From Acetobacteraceae bacterium (GTDB lineage Bacteria; Pseudomonadota; Alphaproteobacteria; Acetobacterales; Acetobacteraceae), in the NCBI GenBank assembly GCA_025354865.1, contig JANXMB010000053.1, forward strand, positions 1-64,000: DNA of 64,000 nt, given 5' to 3'. The stretch's first letter is position 1; every line of letters starts with the position of its first letter. The notes below the pieces were generated by a model that was not told the origin of the DNA, searched no databases, and saw only the letters and a list, made by a program, of their open reading frames with translations. Position numbers and translations under genes: made by a program. Positions 51,821 through 60,873 of the stretch are shown piece after piece.

Positions 51821-52686
51821 TGCAACACCTCGCGGGGTTCGCCCCTTTGGCCGAACGCTACGACGGCTTCGTGCTCGATCTCTGGGGCGTCATCCACGAC
51901 GGCGTCGATGCCTTCCCGCATGCGGTGGCAACCCTGGGTCACCTGCGCGCCGCCGGCAAGCGCACGCTGCTGCTGTCCAATGTTCCCCGTCCCAATCAGG
52001 CCGTGCGCACGATGATGCGCCGGATGGGGATCGAAGACGCGCTCTATACCGACATCATGACCAGTGGGGAGGCCGTGCGCCGTTGCCTGACGACGCCCCC
52101 CGACCTCTGGTGGACGCAGCTTGGCCGCCGCATGTACCATATGGGACCGGAGCGGGATCGCCCGGTGTTCGAGGGCCTGCCGATCGAAGTTGTCAGCCGC
52201 CCGGCGCAGGCCGATTTCGTGCTGAACACCGGCCCGGACGATCATAAAAATCCCAGCGATATGAACGAGTTCGAGGCCGATCTTCAGGAATGTGCCGAAC
52301 ATAAACTGAAGATGATCTGCGCCAATCCCGACCTCGTGGTGATCCGTGGCGGGGTGCGGGTGCTGTGCGCCGGGTCCTTGGCGCTACGCTATCGCGAACT
52401 CGGCGGCGATGTGCGCAGCCTCGGCAAGCCGGAACCGGCGGTCTACCAGCCGGTGCTGCAACAGATGGGCTTGCCGCCGGACCGTGTGCTCGCGGTCGGC
52501 GATTCGCTGCGCACCGACATTGCCGGCGCCGCCGGTGTCGGGATCGATGCGTGCTGGGTGCTCGACGGCATTCACGGTGCCGCCTTGTCGGATGGGGCCG
52601 GCGGGTTCGATCCCGTCAAAATCGACGCCGCAGCAGCCGAAGCCGGGCTGTCGCCGGTGGCTTCGCTGCCGCGCTTTGTCTGGTAA
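51820..52686 (+). CDS. HAD-superfamily class IIA hydrolase (TIGR01459-like)
   Basis: A 288-residue phosphatase of the HAD class IIA type (NagD-like), cytoplasmic. Motif I is DGFVLDLWGVIHDG, with the nucleophile Asp and the WG variant of this subfamily. Motif II is LLLSNVPRPN and motif IV GDSLRTDIAGA. The cap domain lies between. Coupled to pyrD by the TAATG overlap, so it is made together with dihydroorotate dehydrogenase and may act on a nucleotide or sugar phosphate (inference). Confidence 0.88.
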   Translation: MQHLAGFAPLAERYDGFVLDLWGVIHDGVDAFPHAVATLGHLRAAGKRTLLLSNVPRPNQAVRTMMRRMGIEDALYTDIMTSGEAVRRCLTTPPDLWWTQLGRRMYHMGPERDRPVFEGLPIEVVSRPAQADFVLNTGPDDHKNPSDMNEFEADLQECAEHKLKMICANPDLVVIRGGVRVLCAGSLALRYRELGGDVRSLGKPEPAVYQPVLQQMGLPPDRVLAVGDSLRTDIAGAAGVGIDACWVLDGIHGAALSDGAGGFDPVKIDAAAAEAGLSPVASLPRFVW

Positions 52687-52689
52687 GGC

Positions 52690-52727
52690 GAGCGGGCGCC
52701 GGCGTTCCGCCTTCGGTCATCCCGCTC
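52690..52727. terminator. Hairpin between convergent genes, weak terminator candidate
   Basis: GAGCGGG (52690-52696) is complementary to CCCGCTC (52721-52727), enclosing 24 nt, right between the HAD gene stop and the convergent universal-stress gene stop. There is no T-run on either strand, so termination efficiency is uncertain. Confidence 0.35.
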
Positions 52728-53580
52728 AGTGCGACAGGAACACCGGGACGGTCATTTCCGCGATCAAAGTCCGCGTCACCCCGCCGAAGACCATCTCCCG
52801 CGCTCGGGAATGCCCGTAACCACCGGCAACGATGGCATCGCAGCCGAGGTCGGCGGCATAGGATAGCAACACCTCCCCATCCGCGATGCCGCGGGCAACG
52901 GTGTGCGCGGCCTCCGCTTTGACGCCGTGGCGGGCCAAATGCAGGGCGATGTCCGCTGCCGGTACCGCCCCATGGCCGCCGATGCCCTGGCGCGGATTGA
53001 TCGCGAGGACCGTCACCTTCGCCGCTTTCTGCAACAGCGGCAGCGCATCGTTCACCGCGCGCGATGCTTCCCGGCTGGCGTTCCAGGCGACCAGCACATG
53101 CTGCCCCAGGCGATCGAAATCCCCGGCGAAGGGCACCACCAGCACCGGCCGTCCGCTCGACATCAGCGGGGTGACGACGGTCGCGTCGCGGTTGGCGTCG
53201 TCGCGCACATCGTAGGGGTTGGGCTGGCCGACCACGGTCAGGTCGGCGTATCGTGCATGCAGGGCGATGGTGGCGGGGACATGGCCTTCGACGAAGCGCC
53301 ATTCGCCTTCCACGTCCTCCCGCCGGATGCGATCGCGGAAGGCCGCTTCGATCCCGGCAGAGGCGGCGGCCGCATCGGCCCGCATGCGCTGCACCACCTG
53401 TTCCGGATCGCCGCCGGCGAAGGGCAGCGTGGCGCCATAGAAATATTCGCCGGGGATGTCGGCGACGCACAGCCCAGTCAGATGCGCCCCGTGCTGCCGC
53501 GCCAGCCCCACTGCGATCCCGACGCGGGCGTCGCTGCGGCTGCCGTTATCGACGTGAACCAGGATATCCTTGAATGCCAT
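52726..53580 (-). CDS. Universal stress protein, tandem two-domain
   Basis: A 284-residue protein of two fused UspA domains. The first starts MAFKDILVHVDNGSRSDARVGIAVGLARQHGAHLTGLCV. The second starts at about residue 150 (GQHVLVAWNASREASRAVNDALPLLQKA) and ends with the nucleotide-site motif GGYGHSRAREMVFGGVTRTL. Cytoplasmic; this family responds to starvation, oxygen limitation or envelope stress. The start at 53580 gives the canonical N-terminus. About 60 bp upstream lies an FNR/FixK-like site, and beyond it the two-hairpin repeat copy B, so expression under low oxygen is likely (inference). Confidence 0.92.
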   Translation of the reverse strand: MAFKDILVHVDNGSRSDARVGIAVGLARQHGAHLTGLCVADIPGEYFYGATLPFAGGDPEQVVQRMRADAAAASAGIEAAFRDRIRREDVEGEWRFVEGHVPATIALHARYADLTVVGQPNPYDVRDDANRDATVVTPLMSSGRPVLVVPFAGDFDRLGQHVLVAWNASREASRAVNDALPLLQKAAKVTVLAINPRQGIGGHGAVPAADIALHLARHGVKAEAAHTVARGIADGEVLLSYAADLGCDAIVAGGYGHSRAREMVFGGVTRTLIAEMTVPVFLSH

Positions 53581-53639
53581 GGTCGTGGCGCTCCCTCCGA
53601 TGCCTGCTGTTCGGATAGCGCGGGCGGCGGCGGCGTTCA

Positions 53640-53653
53640 TTGACCTGGATCAG
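53640..53653 (-). promoter_or_regulatory. FNR/FixK/DNR-type binding site upstream of the universal stress gene
   Basis: The plus strand reads TTGAC-CTGG-ATCAG, close to the FNR-family consensus TTGAT-N4-ATCAA and differing mainly in the last base. Its centre is about 66 bp upstream of the universal stress protein start, compatible with class I/II activation. Universal stress genes under FNR/Anr/FixK control are well known. Confidence 0.55.
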
Positions 53654-53679
53654 CCCGATAGCTGGTATGTCATTGATTT

Positions 53680-53740
53680 CGCGCGCAGCCGCCACGCCAA
53701 CCCTGCGCGCATATCGGTCAGCCGTTCGGCCGACCGATAT
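53680..53740. repeat. Two-hairpin repeat element, copy B
   Basis: Second copy of the element at 31483-31543. Bases 53680-53711 are identical. Hairpin 1 is GCGCGCAG (53681-53688) with CTGCGCGC (53703-53710). Hairpin 2 is the 30-nt palindrome 53711-53740 with loop GTTC and 12 of 13 positions paired. The palindrome touches the stop codon of the hybrid kinase, so on the minus strand it is also placed like its terminator, but no T-run follows. Confidence 0.8.
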
Positions 53741-56112
53741 CAGGTCGGGGAGATGGCGTCGGCGCCCGCGTCCGTGCGTTTGCGCAGGCTCGCCAGCAAC
53801 GTGCGTAAATCCTGTATGCTGAACGGTTTACGGAGCAATCCGTCGAGGGGATTGGCCTCGGAATCGCCTTCCTCGACCTCCGCATAGCCGGTCACCAGGG
53901 CGATCGCCGCGTCGATGCCGCGCTGGCGCAAGGCTGTCGCCACCCGCAACCCGTTCATCCCCGGCATGGCATAGTCCATCAGGATAATGTCGGGCGGGCG
54001 GGACAGCGTGTCGATCAGCGCCAGTGCCTCCGCGCCGCCGGGCGCCTGGATCACCCCGCATCCGAGGTCGCGCAGCATCTCCACCGCCACCTGCCGCACG
54101 GCGGCGTCGTCGTCCACCACCATCACCAATATTTTTTTCAAATCGAGCGGCGGCATATCCGCAAGGCGTTGCGGCGGATCGACCTCCACTTCGGTCAAGG
54201 CGCGCGGCAGCAGCAAGGCGACTTCCGTGCCTTGGCCCTCGGTGCTGTCCAACAACACCGTGCCGCCGGATTGCCGCGCCATGCCGTAGACTTGACTGAG
54301 GCCGAGGCCGGAGCCGCCGGGGCCTTTGGTGGTGAAGAAGGGGTCGAACGCCTGTCGTCGAACCTCGGCCGTCATGCCGTAGCCGGTATCGGCGATGCTG
54401 ACGCGGACATAGGCGCCGGGCAGGGGATCGTCGGCTTGCCCGCCCTCGAACGCCAGATTGGCGGTGCAGATCGTCAACTGGCCGCCATCCGGCATAGCGT
54501 CGCGCGCGTTCAGGCACAGATTGAGCAGCGCCGCTTCGACCTGGCTGGGATCCACCATCGCCGGCCACAGATCGGGCGACAGGTTGGTCGCGACACGCAC
54601 CCGCCGGCCCAAAGTGCTGGTTGCGAGGGATACCAGCTCGTTCACCAGCCGGTTCAGGTCGGTCGCGCGGGTGGTCAGCCGCTGCCGGCGGGAGAACGCC
54701 AGCAAGCGCGATGTCAGTTGCGCGCCGCGCTGCACCGCGCCGGTCGCACGCTCGATCAGCGCCCCCAATCGATCCGCGTCGGCCGAGGGCAACGTCGCCG
54801 CCGCCTGCACCACGCGGTGCTGCATCAGTTCCAAATTGCCCAGTACGGTCGCGAGCATGTTGTTGAAATCGTGCGCGATGCCACCGGCAAGCTGGCCGAC
54901 GGCCTGGAGTTTCTGCGCCTGATGCAACGCCGCCTCGGTCTTTTCGCGCTCCGCCACCTCCACCTGCAATCGATTGTTGATCTCCGACAGCGCTCGGGTC
55001 CGCTCCGCGACCAGCGATTCCAGCAGTTCGGCTTGCAACCGACGCTCCAGATCGCGGGCTTGCAGGCTGGATGCCATGGCGTTGAAGGACTGTGCGAGAG
55101 CGTCGAATTCGGACCCTCGGCCAGTCATCGAGGCCCTGACATTCAGATCGCCGTCCCGCCAGCGCTGGGCGGTGCGCAGCAGCATTTCGGTGGGTTGGTA
55201 GATGAAACGGTGCCCGGCCTGCCACGCCAGGATCAGCGCCATCAGCGCGCAGCCGCCGGTCAGCAACACATCCCAGACCACGAAGGCGGCGAAACTGGCC
55301 AGCGGCGTGGGGACCCGCAACGCGGCGATGGCGGTCAGCCCGGCGGCCGAGGGCGGGGCGGGCACGCTGGCGCTGAGCCAATCCTGGCCGGTCGGATCGG
55401 GGATGGTGGTCAATGCCACCGCCGCGCGATGCGCCAGCGGGATCAGATGCTCCGGCAACGGCGTGCCGACGGCGATGGTGGGGCCAGCCCGGGCATCCAG
55501 CCCGATAATCGTCCCATTGCGATCGGTGATGAACAGCAAAGCGCGATAGGCATCGTCCACCCCGCGATGGCGCAGTTCGGCCAGATGCTGGTTCAGCCAC
55601 TCTAGATCGAGCGCGGCGACGATGATGTGGTTGTCGTCGACCGATGGCGATTGCGACGCGACGGCGACGAACGGATGCGGCAGGCCCGGCATTGACCCGA
55701 CCCGCCCGATCCAGCCGTTTTCCTGCTTGCCCAGTTCCGGCATCCAGTTGGGCCGTTGCGACCAGGCGGCGGCGACCGATTGGCGGGACGCACACACCAG
55801 TTGGCCATCGCGATTCTGCACCGCGAGGAAGGAGATCGACGGCAGATCGCGGTGGAGGCTGGCGAGTTGTTCCTCGCAATCGGGGTCGAGGACGATGATC
55901 GAGGACAGGCGGGCGGCGATGCGCGACAGGCGCCGGACCCCGTCGATGACCCCCGACAGGTCGTTCATGGCCAGTTCCGCCTGCGACAGGACGGCGTCGC
56001 CGATCCGCACCTGCCGATCGCTGTGCTGACGCACCAGAGTATAGACCTGGGCGACCAGAATCGGTACGAGGCAGCCGAGGAGCAGCAGCAACAGGCGGGT
56101 GGAAAGCTTCAT
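53740..56112 (-). CDS. Hybrid sensor histidine kinase with receiver domain
   Basis: A 790-residue membrane sensor. TM1 is at the N-terminus (LSTRLLLLLLGCLVPILVAQVYTL). A periplasmic PDC/Cache-like sensor domain spans about residues 35-270 and a second membrane helix about 270-300. Next come HAMP (PTEMLLRTAQRWRDGDLNVRA), a coiled coil (VAEREKTEAALHQAQKLQAVGQ), a HisKA domain with His414 (GGIAHDFNNML) and an ATPase domain (NLCLNARDAMPDGG, DTGYGM, GSGLGLSQV). A C-terminal receiver has Asp713 (ILMDYAMPGMNG). The signal and output partner are unknown. The ATG at 56112 places TM1 correctly. Confidence 0.92.
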   Translation of the reverse strand: MKLSTRLLLLLLGCLVPILVAQVYTLVRQHSDRQVRIGDAVLSQAELAMNDLSGVIDGVRRLSRIAARLSSIIVLDPDCEEQLASLHRDLPSISFLAVQNRDGQLVCASRQSVAAAWSQRPNWMPELGKQENGWIGRVGSMPGLPHPFVAVASQSPSVDDNHIIVAALDLEWLNQHLAELRHRGVDDAYRALLFITDRNGTIIGLDARAGPTIAVGTPLPEHLIPLAHRAAVALTTIPDPTGQDWLSASVPAPPSAAGLTAIAALRVPTPLASFAAFVVWDVLLTGGCALMALILAWQAGHRFIYQPTEMLLRTAQRWRDGDLNVRASMTGRGSEFDALAQSFNAMASSLQARDLERRLQAELLESLVAERTRALSEINNRLQVEVAEREKTEAALHQAQKLQAVGQLAGGIAHDFNNMLATVLGNLELMQHRVVQAAATLPSADADRLGALIERATGAVQRGAQLTSRLLAFSRRQRLTTRATDLNRLVNELVSLATSTLGRRVRVATNLSPDLWPAMVDPSQVEAALLNLCLNARDAMPDGGQLTICTANLAFEGGQADDPLPGAYVRVSIADTGYGMTAEVRRQAFDPFFTTKGPGGSGLGLSQVYGMARQSGGTVLLDSTEGQGTEVALLLPRALTEVEVDPPQRLADMPPLDLKKILVMVVDDDAAVRQVAVEMLRDLGCGVIQAPGGAEALALIDTLSRPPDIILMDYAMPGMNGLRVATALRQRGIDAAIALVTGYAEVEEGDSEANPLDGLLRKPFSIQDLRTLLASLRKRTDAGADAISPT

Positions 56113-56214
56113 CGCGTCATTCTTGGAACCCCACCCGGGCGCACCATCGTTCCGGGGCAGGTCGCATCGTAGCAACCCCGTTCCGGGTTGGCTACGCAGG
56201 GCGCAGCGGCTGGA

Positions 56215-56511
56215 TCAGGCGGTTTCCAACGAGCGCACCCAATCCGCAGCGGCGAAGGTGATCCGGGTGCCGTCGGACAGATCGACGCTACTGGCGCGCG
56301 GCGTCTTGTCCTGGGTGGCGACCGCCGCGGCCTGAGCGCCCCCCCCGGTCATCGCCGCCCCATCCATCGGCTTCGCTCCTGCCCCGGGCAGACTGTCCGC
56401 GTTCGGTCGATCGCGGAACAAGGCATCCAGATCGATCTGCGGGATATTGGCCCCCGATGCGATTCTGACGGCGCGCGGCTTGCGCGATTTGGCGGTGGGT
56501 TTTGCGGGCAC
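56215..56511 (-). CDS. Small hypothetical protein, 98 residues
   Basis: Unrecognised soluble protein with a basic N-terminus (PAKPTAKSRKPRAVRIASG), a Gly/Ala-rich middle and an ordered-looking end, SSVDLSDGTRITFAAADWVRSLETA. A GTG start with GGGAGA 8 bp upstream supports translation. It lies 102 bp upstream of the hybrid kinase gene on the same strand, so it may be the first gene of that transcript. Function unknown; coding status is supported mainly by the RBS and the non-shadowed position. Confidence 0.6.
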   Translation of the reverse strand: MPAKPTAKSRKPRAVRIASGANIPQIDLDALFRDRPNADSLPGAGAKPMDGAAMTGGGAQAAAVATQDKTPRASSVDLSDGTRITFAAADWVRSLETA

Positions 56512-56698
56512 GAGCGGTCTCCCTTAGCGGCGGAACCATCCGCCGGGGACTCGATCATGAGGAGAAAAGGTAAACAGAAGGTTAACGCCCTCGCGGAATT
56601 CCGGGCTTTTTCGGTCCGATCGCGACCTGGCGGGCGTATGACGGCGCGCGGACAGACAGGTGTGTGCGGCCAAGCAGGGACGTGCCCTCGGTCGACAA

Positions 56699-57256
56699 TT
56701 ATACCGGAATCGGCGGGGCCAAACGATGCACACCCCGGCGGTCGTCGGGCGGGTTGGCGGCCGGTGCGCCCAGGGGGCCGGGGCCGCTGTCGCGCCACGC
56801 ATGCAACGCCCAATGGACCGAGGGGAAGGCGATCTCGTCCCAAGGGATGCGATCCCATTCGAACAGCCCGACCTCCTGGCTTTCCGGTCCGGCGGCGTGG
56901 TGGGCGGTGTCGGGATCGGCGAAGCGGGCGCGGAAGATCACCTGCACCTGGCCGATGCGAGCGATGCTGAATACCCCGAGGATCCCCTCGATGGAGATCG
57001 ACGCCTCGGCTTCTTCCAGGGCTTCCCGAGCGGCGCCTTCTTCGAGGGTCTCGCCGAGTTCCATGTAGCCGGCGGGGAGGGTCCAGAAACCGAGCCGAGG
57101 TTCGATCGCGCGGCGGCATAGCAGGACCGCGGTACCCGACACGACGACGGCACCGACCACGACTTTGGGATTGACGTAGGCAACGTAGCCGCAATCGGCG
57201 CAGACATCGCGCTCGCGGTTGTCGCCTTCGGGGATGCGGCGGATGAACCCTGTCAT
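56699..57256 (-). CDS. NUDIX hydrolase
   Basis: A 185-residue NUDIX protein hydrolysing a nucleoside diphosphate linked to another moiety. The Nudix box runs from Gly63 (GYMELGETLEEGAAREALEEA) with Glu69, Arg77-Glu78 and Glu81-Glu82. The sequence continues EAEASI, lacking the Gly usually found after the last Glu pair. Upstream, CADCGYVAYVNPKVVVGAVV is the family's typical entry, with one Cys pair (19 and 22) left from a zinc-ribbon-like motif. Specificity cannot be deduced. Same strand as its neighbours but separated by 187 bp from the small gene downstream. Confidence 0.92.
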   Translation of the reverse strand: MTGFIRRIPEGDNRERDVCADCGYVAYVNPKVVVGAVVVSGTAVLLCRRAIEPRLGFWTLPAGYMELGETLEEGAAREALEEAEASISIEGILGVFSIARIGQVQVIFRARFADPDTAHHAAGPESQEVGLFEWDRIPWDEIAFPSVHWALHAWRDSGPGPLGAPAANPPDDRRGVHRLAPPIPV

Positions 57257-57335
57257 GGCGTTACCCTGACGGTTCGGCCCGCTCGGATCAAGCCCGCCTG
57301 GATCAAGCCCGCTGCGCCGCTCGGCCCGAACGCGA

Positions 57336-57575
57336 TCAGGCGGACAGATCGATCAACGATCCCCGTGGCAAACTACGCGGCGGCGGTACATTGCCGCCGC
57401 TCGGCGGTGCCGGGGCTTTCGGCGCCGCTGCTTCGGTGGGGGAGGGCGCGGGTCCGCGGGCATACTGTCGTGTGCCAGGGGCGGCGCTGGGGCGGGAATG
57501 TGGCGCGGCCGGTGGGTTGACCGAGAACGCCGACAGGGACGATGTCGATAGCATGCGCAGCATAGTGAACCGCAT
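57336..57575 (-). CDS. Small Pro/Ala-rich protein with conserved-looking C-terminus
   Basis: A 79-residue open frame starting 3 bp after the stop of the large hybrid kinase, in the same direction, so it could be translated from the same mRNA. Most of it is Pro/Ala/Ser-rich and disordered. The end, PPPRSLPRGSLIDLSA, is reminiscent of short alphaproteobacterial proteins ending in PRGSLxDL (memory, unverified). No clear RBS apart from the coupling. Coding is plausible but not proven. Confidence 0.45.
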   Translation of the reverse strand: MRFTMLRMLSTSSLSAFSVNPPAAPHSRPSAAPGTRQYARGPAPSPTEAAAPKAPAPPSGGNVPPPRSLPRGSLIDLSA

Positions 57576-57578
57576 TCG

Positions 57579-60500
57579 TTAATTTACTGTTAACGAAACC
57601 GCCTGCGCCAGATCTTTTTGCAAAATAGCCCGCAATGCAGCACCGCCTGCGGCCAGCGCGGCCTCCGCCTCGGCAAAGGCGCTTGCGAAGCGCTCGGTGT
57701 CCCCCGTTTGGGCATCCCCCGTTTGGGCATACCCCGCCTTGACAGCCGCCATGATGTCGCGCGCCTTGGCCTCCAACGACGCTAGCCCATAACCGGCCGC
57801 GACGCCGGCGATGGTATGGGCCTGGGATTCGATGTCGGAGGCGAAACCGGCGGCCAAGGCGCGGCGGAAGGGCGGCATACGCTCCTCCAGATCGGTCAGG
57901 CATTGCTCCACCAGGGTGCTCAGAACCTCGGGCGGCAGGTTGGTGCGCAGTTCGGCGACCCGTTCCAGCGCCAGGGTGGCATCGGCGTCCGCCGCCGGTG
58001 CCGCCGCGCGGGATATTGCGATGCCACCGGCCGGATGGCCGCGCCAGACGTAGCGTAACAGGGCGGTTTGCAATTCCGGCAGGGATACGGGTTTACCCAG
58101 CACACCGTTCATCCCGGCGGATATAAACAGCACCTCGTCCTCCGGCGCGGTGTTGGCGGTTAGCGCCAGGATGGGGATGCGGCCCACGATTCCCTTCAAT
58201 TCCCGGATATGGCGCGTGGCTTCCTGCCCGCTCATGCCGGGCATGAAGATATCCATGAAGACAATATCGTAGGGTTTGCGCTGCACCGCCGCGATCGCCG
58301 CCGCCCCAGTGCTGGCGATATCGACGCTGTGCCCGACGCGCCGCAGCAGGGTCGCGGCAATCACCTGGTTGGCCCGGACATCTTCCACCACCAGGATGCG
58401 GGTGGGCGGCGGCAGGCGGCGGGGCATATCGGCGGTCGGCACGGCGGCCACTGGGGTGGCCATCGGCGGTGCGATCGCGATGACCGTATCCGGCAGGGTC
58501 AGCCAGAAATTGTTTCCCTCGGTTTCCGCGTCCGACCAGGTGTCGCAGCCGATTTCGCCGCCCATCCGTTCGATCAGGAAGTGGCAGATGGAGAGACCGA
58601 GCCCGGTGCCGAGGGGCTGGTCGCCTTCCGGACGATCGAGGCGGCTGAAGGGTTGGAACAGCCGGCCTCGATCGGCCTCCGAGATGGCCGGCCCGCGATC
58701 CAACACCTCGATCCGCAGCCCGCCGGCTGTCGCCCGCGCCGACCAATCCCGCGACACCGCCAGCACGACATCCCCCGCTCGGGCGAACTTCACCGCATTC
58801 GACAGCAGGTTCAGCAGCACCTGCCGCAGGCGTCCGCCGTCGAGCGCGACCGTCGTCGGCACGTCCTCCCCCACCGACAAACGCAGCACGATGCCGCGCG
58901 CATCGGCCTGTCCGCGAAAGATCTCCAACGCACCTTCCAGCAAGGGGCGGAGTTCGAAATCGCTCGTGCGCAGGCTCAATTCCCCCGATTCCATCCGCGA
59001 CATTTCCAGGATGTCGTTGATAAGGCTGGAGAGTGCGTCGCCGGACTGGCTGGCCATGTGGACCAAGCCGCGCTGCGATGCCGACAACACGCTATCGTCG
59101 AGCAAGCGCAACGTGTTCAGCAAGGCGTTCAGCGGGGTGCGAATTTCGTGGCTGACGACGGCGACGAAGCGGGTTTTGGCGGCGTTCGCGGCTTCCGCGT
59201 GGGCGCGGGCCTCCCGCAGGGCCGCTTCCACCCGCTTGTGTTCGGTAATGTCGGAATAGAGGGTGACGAAGCCGCCATCGGGCAGGCCGCGACGCCGCAA
59301 TTCGATCGTGCGCCCGTCCGGTCGGGTGCGCTGGGTGGTGCCGAAAGTCAAGCTGCGGACCACGGCCATGCGCCGCCCGACCTCGGCTTCGACATCGACT
59401 TCGCCGAACAAGCCGGCGATGGCCTGGGCGCGCAGGACATCTTCCATCGGCAGCCCAACGCGCGGCAGTTCGGGCGGAATCCCCGCGAGGTCGGGGAAAC
59501 GGGCGTTCCATTCCACGAGGCAGAACTGGGCATCCATCATGTAGATGCCGTCGGTCATGCCGCCGAGGGTGGCTTCCAGATGTTCGGCCTTGGCCTCGGC
59601 TTCCGCTTTGGCGACCTGCAACTGGGCGTTGGTGGATGCCAAAGCGGCGTGGTCGGCGGCCTGCGCTAGGCGGCGCGTTCGGGCGAGTTCCCCGCTGCGC
59701 AGCAACAGCGCGCCCATCACGATCAGCAGCAGCACGATCGCGCCGGCAAACCGCGCCGCCTGCCATTGCCAGATCGTGGCCGGCAGCATGGCTTCGGATC
59801 GTTCCATCGCCACCAGCAGCGTCAGATCGCGGTTGGGCAGGCGGCGAAACGCGTGCAGGCGCTCGACCGAATCGGTGGCCGACTTGCCGATCCACAGCCC
59901 GTTAGCCTGCGCCCGCAGCGCGGCGACCATCGGTGTGGTGGCGATATCGGTGTTCGGATCGGCCTCGGTCGGGCCGAGATTGGCCCTGATCCGCCCATCC
60001 TTGATCCCGATCAGCGCGACCACCCCGTTCGATCCGACGAAGGCCTGATGGAACACATCCAGCAGGGCGGCGATCCGGTAATCGGCGGCGATCGCCCCGG
60101 CGAAGGACCCGTCGGACCGGTGCAGCCACACCGCGACATTCAAATGCCATTGCCGCATCAGCGGATCGAGCGTGGCGCCGCCGATGAAAACGCCCCCCCG
60201 TGGCACCTCGTTCTTGCGGGCATACACCACGAAGTCGCGGGTCGAGACATTCTGCCCCACCGCCTCGGGGATCGAGGATTGGCGCACGATGCCGTCTGCG
60301 TCCACCAGAATGGCGTCGCGGCTCAGGCCACTCAGGACGCTGGCATCCGTTCGGTGTTGTTCGAGGTTGAATGGCCCCGGATCGCGTTCCCAGGCGCGCG
60401 CCATGACCCGCAGGGTTTGATCGACGGCCAGAAACTGGCGCTCGATTTCCTCCCCGAGCGTAAGGGCCTGGTTCGTCAGCAGCATGCCGGCGCGCGCTTC

Positions 60501-60710
60501 GGTTTCTAGCCTTTGACCGACGACGGACCGATAGGTCGCGGTCACCGTTGCCACGATTCCGGCCAGAATCAGCAGGATACCGAGCGCACTGGCCAGCGCG
60601 TGCTTGTCTGGCGCCAGTGAGCGGCGGCGGCGGCTCAGCGGTACGATGACGCGGGGCGGGCGGCTCATGGGGCGCGGTTGTCCGGTTTCATGGTGCACGA
60701 TCCTGACCAT
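57579..60710 (-). CDS. Hybrid histidine kinase with Cache, PAS, receiver and Hpt domains
   Basis: A 1043-residue membrane sensor with a complete internal phosphorelay. TM1 (ALASALGILLILAGIVATVTATY), a periplasmic Cache domain (about 65-300) and TM2 (FAGAIVLLLIVMGALLL) lead to a PAS domain (YMMDAQFCLVEWNARFPDLAG). Kinase domains follow with His521 (VVSHEIRTPLNALLNTL) and GTGLGLSIC, a receiver with Asp820 (VFMDIFMPGMSG), and an Hpt domain with His965 (AHTIAGVAAGYG). A 15-bp direct repeat inside the Hpt region encodes AQTGDAQTGD. The start may be 60710 or the in-frame ATG at 60668; neither has a strong RBS. Target unknown. Confidence 0.92.
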   Translation of the reverse strand: MVRIVHHETGQPRPMSRPPRVIVPLSRRRRSLAPDKHALASALGILLILAGIVATVTATYRSVVGQRLETEARAGMLLTNQALTLGEEIERQFLAVDQTLRVMARAWERDPGPFNLEQHRTDASVLSGLSRDAILVDADGIVRQSSIPEAVGQNVSTRDFVVYARKNEVPRGGVFIGGATLDPLMRQWHLNVAVWLHRSDGSFAGAIAADYRIAALLDVFHQAFVGSNGVVALIGIKDGRIRANLGPTEADPNTDIATTPMVAALRAQANGLWIGKSATDSVERLHAFRRLPNRDLTLLVAMERSEAMLPATIWQWQAARFAGAIVLLLIVMGALLLRSGELARTRRLAQAADHAALASTNAQLQVAKAEAEAKAEHLEATLGGMTDGIYMMDAQFCLVEWNARFPDLAGIPPELPRVGLPMEDVLRAQAIAGLFGEVDVEAEVGRRMAVVRSLTFGTTQRTRPDGRTIELRRRGLPDGGFVTLYSDITEHKRVEAALREARAHAEAANAAKTRFVAVVSHEIRTPLNALLNTLRLLDDSVLSASQRGLVHMASQSGDALSSLINDILEMSRMESGELSLRTSDFELRPLLEGALEIFRGQADARGIVLRLSVGEDVPTTVALDGGRLRQVLLNLLSNAVKFARAGDVVLAVSRDWSARATAGGLRIEVLDRGPAISEADRGRLFQPFSRLDRPEGDQPLGTGLGLSICHFLIERMGGEIGCDTWSDAETEGNNFWLTLPDTVIAIAPPMATPVAAVPTADMPRRLPPPTRILVVEDVRANQVIAATLLRRVGHSVDIASTGAAAIAAVQRKPYDIVFMDIFMPGMSGQEATRHIRELKGIVGRIPILALTANTAPEDEVLFISAGMNGVLGKPVSLPELQTALLRYVWRGHPAGGIAISRAAAPAADADATLALERVAELRTNLPPEVLSTLVEQCLTDLEERMPPFRRALAAGFASDIESQAHTIAGVAAGYGLASLEAKARDIMAAVKAGYAQTGDAQTGDTERFASAFAEAEAALAAGGAALRAILQKDLAQAVSLTVN

Positions 60711-60873
60711 GTGCGTCCGACGTTAGCAGACACGGGCGGTCCTTGGGAATTCGACTGTCCGGTGCTGCATTCGGCGGTGGCGCGGATGTCGGCTGTATCG
60801 CCGGGCCGGTATCCGGTCGCGCCCGAATTGTGTAGGATCGGTGGGCGGAAATTGCCGAGAGGTCGGAACGAAC

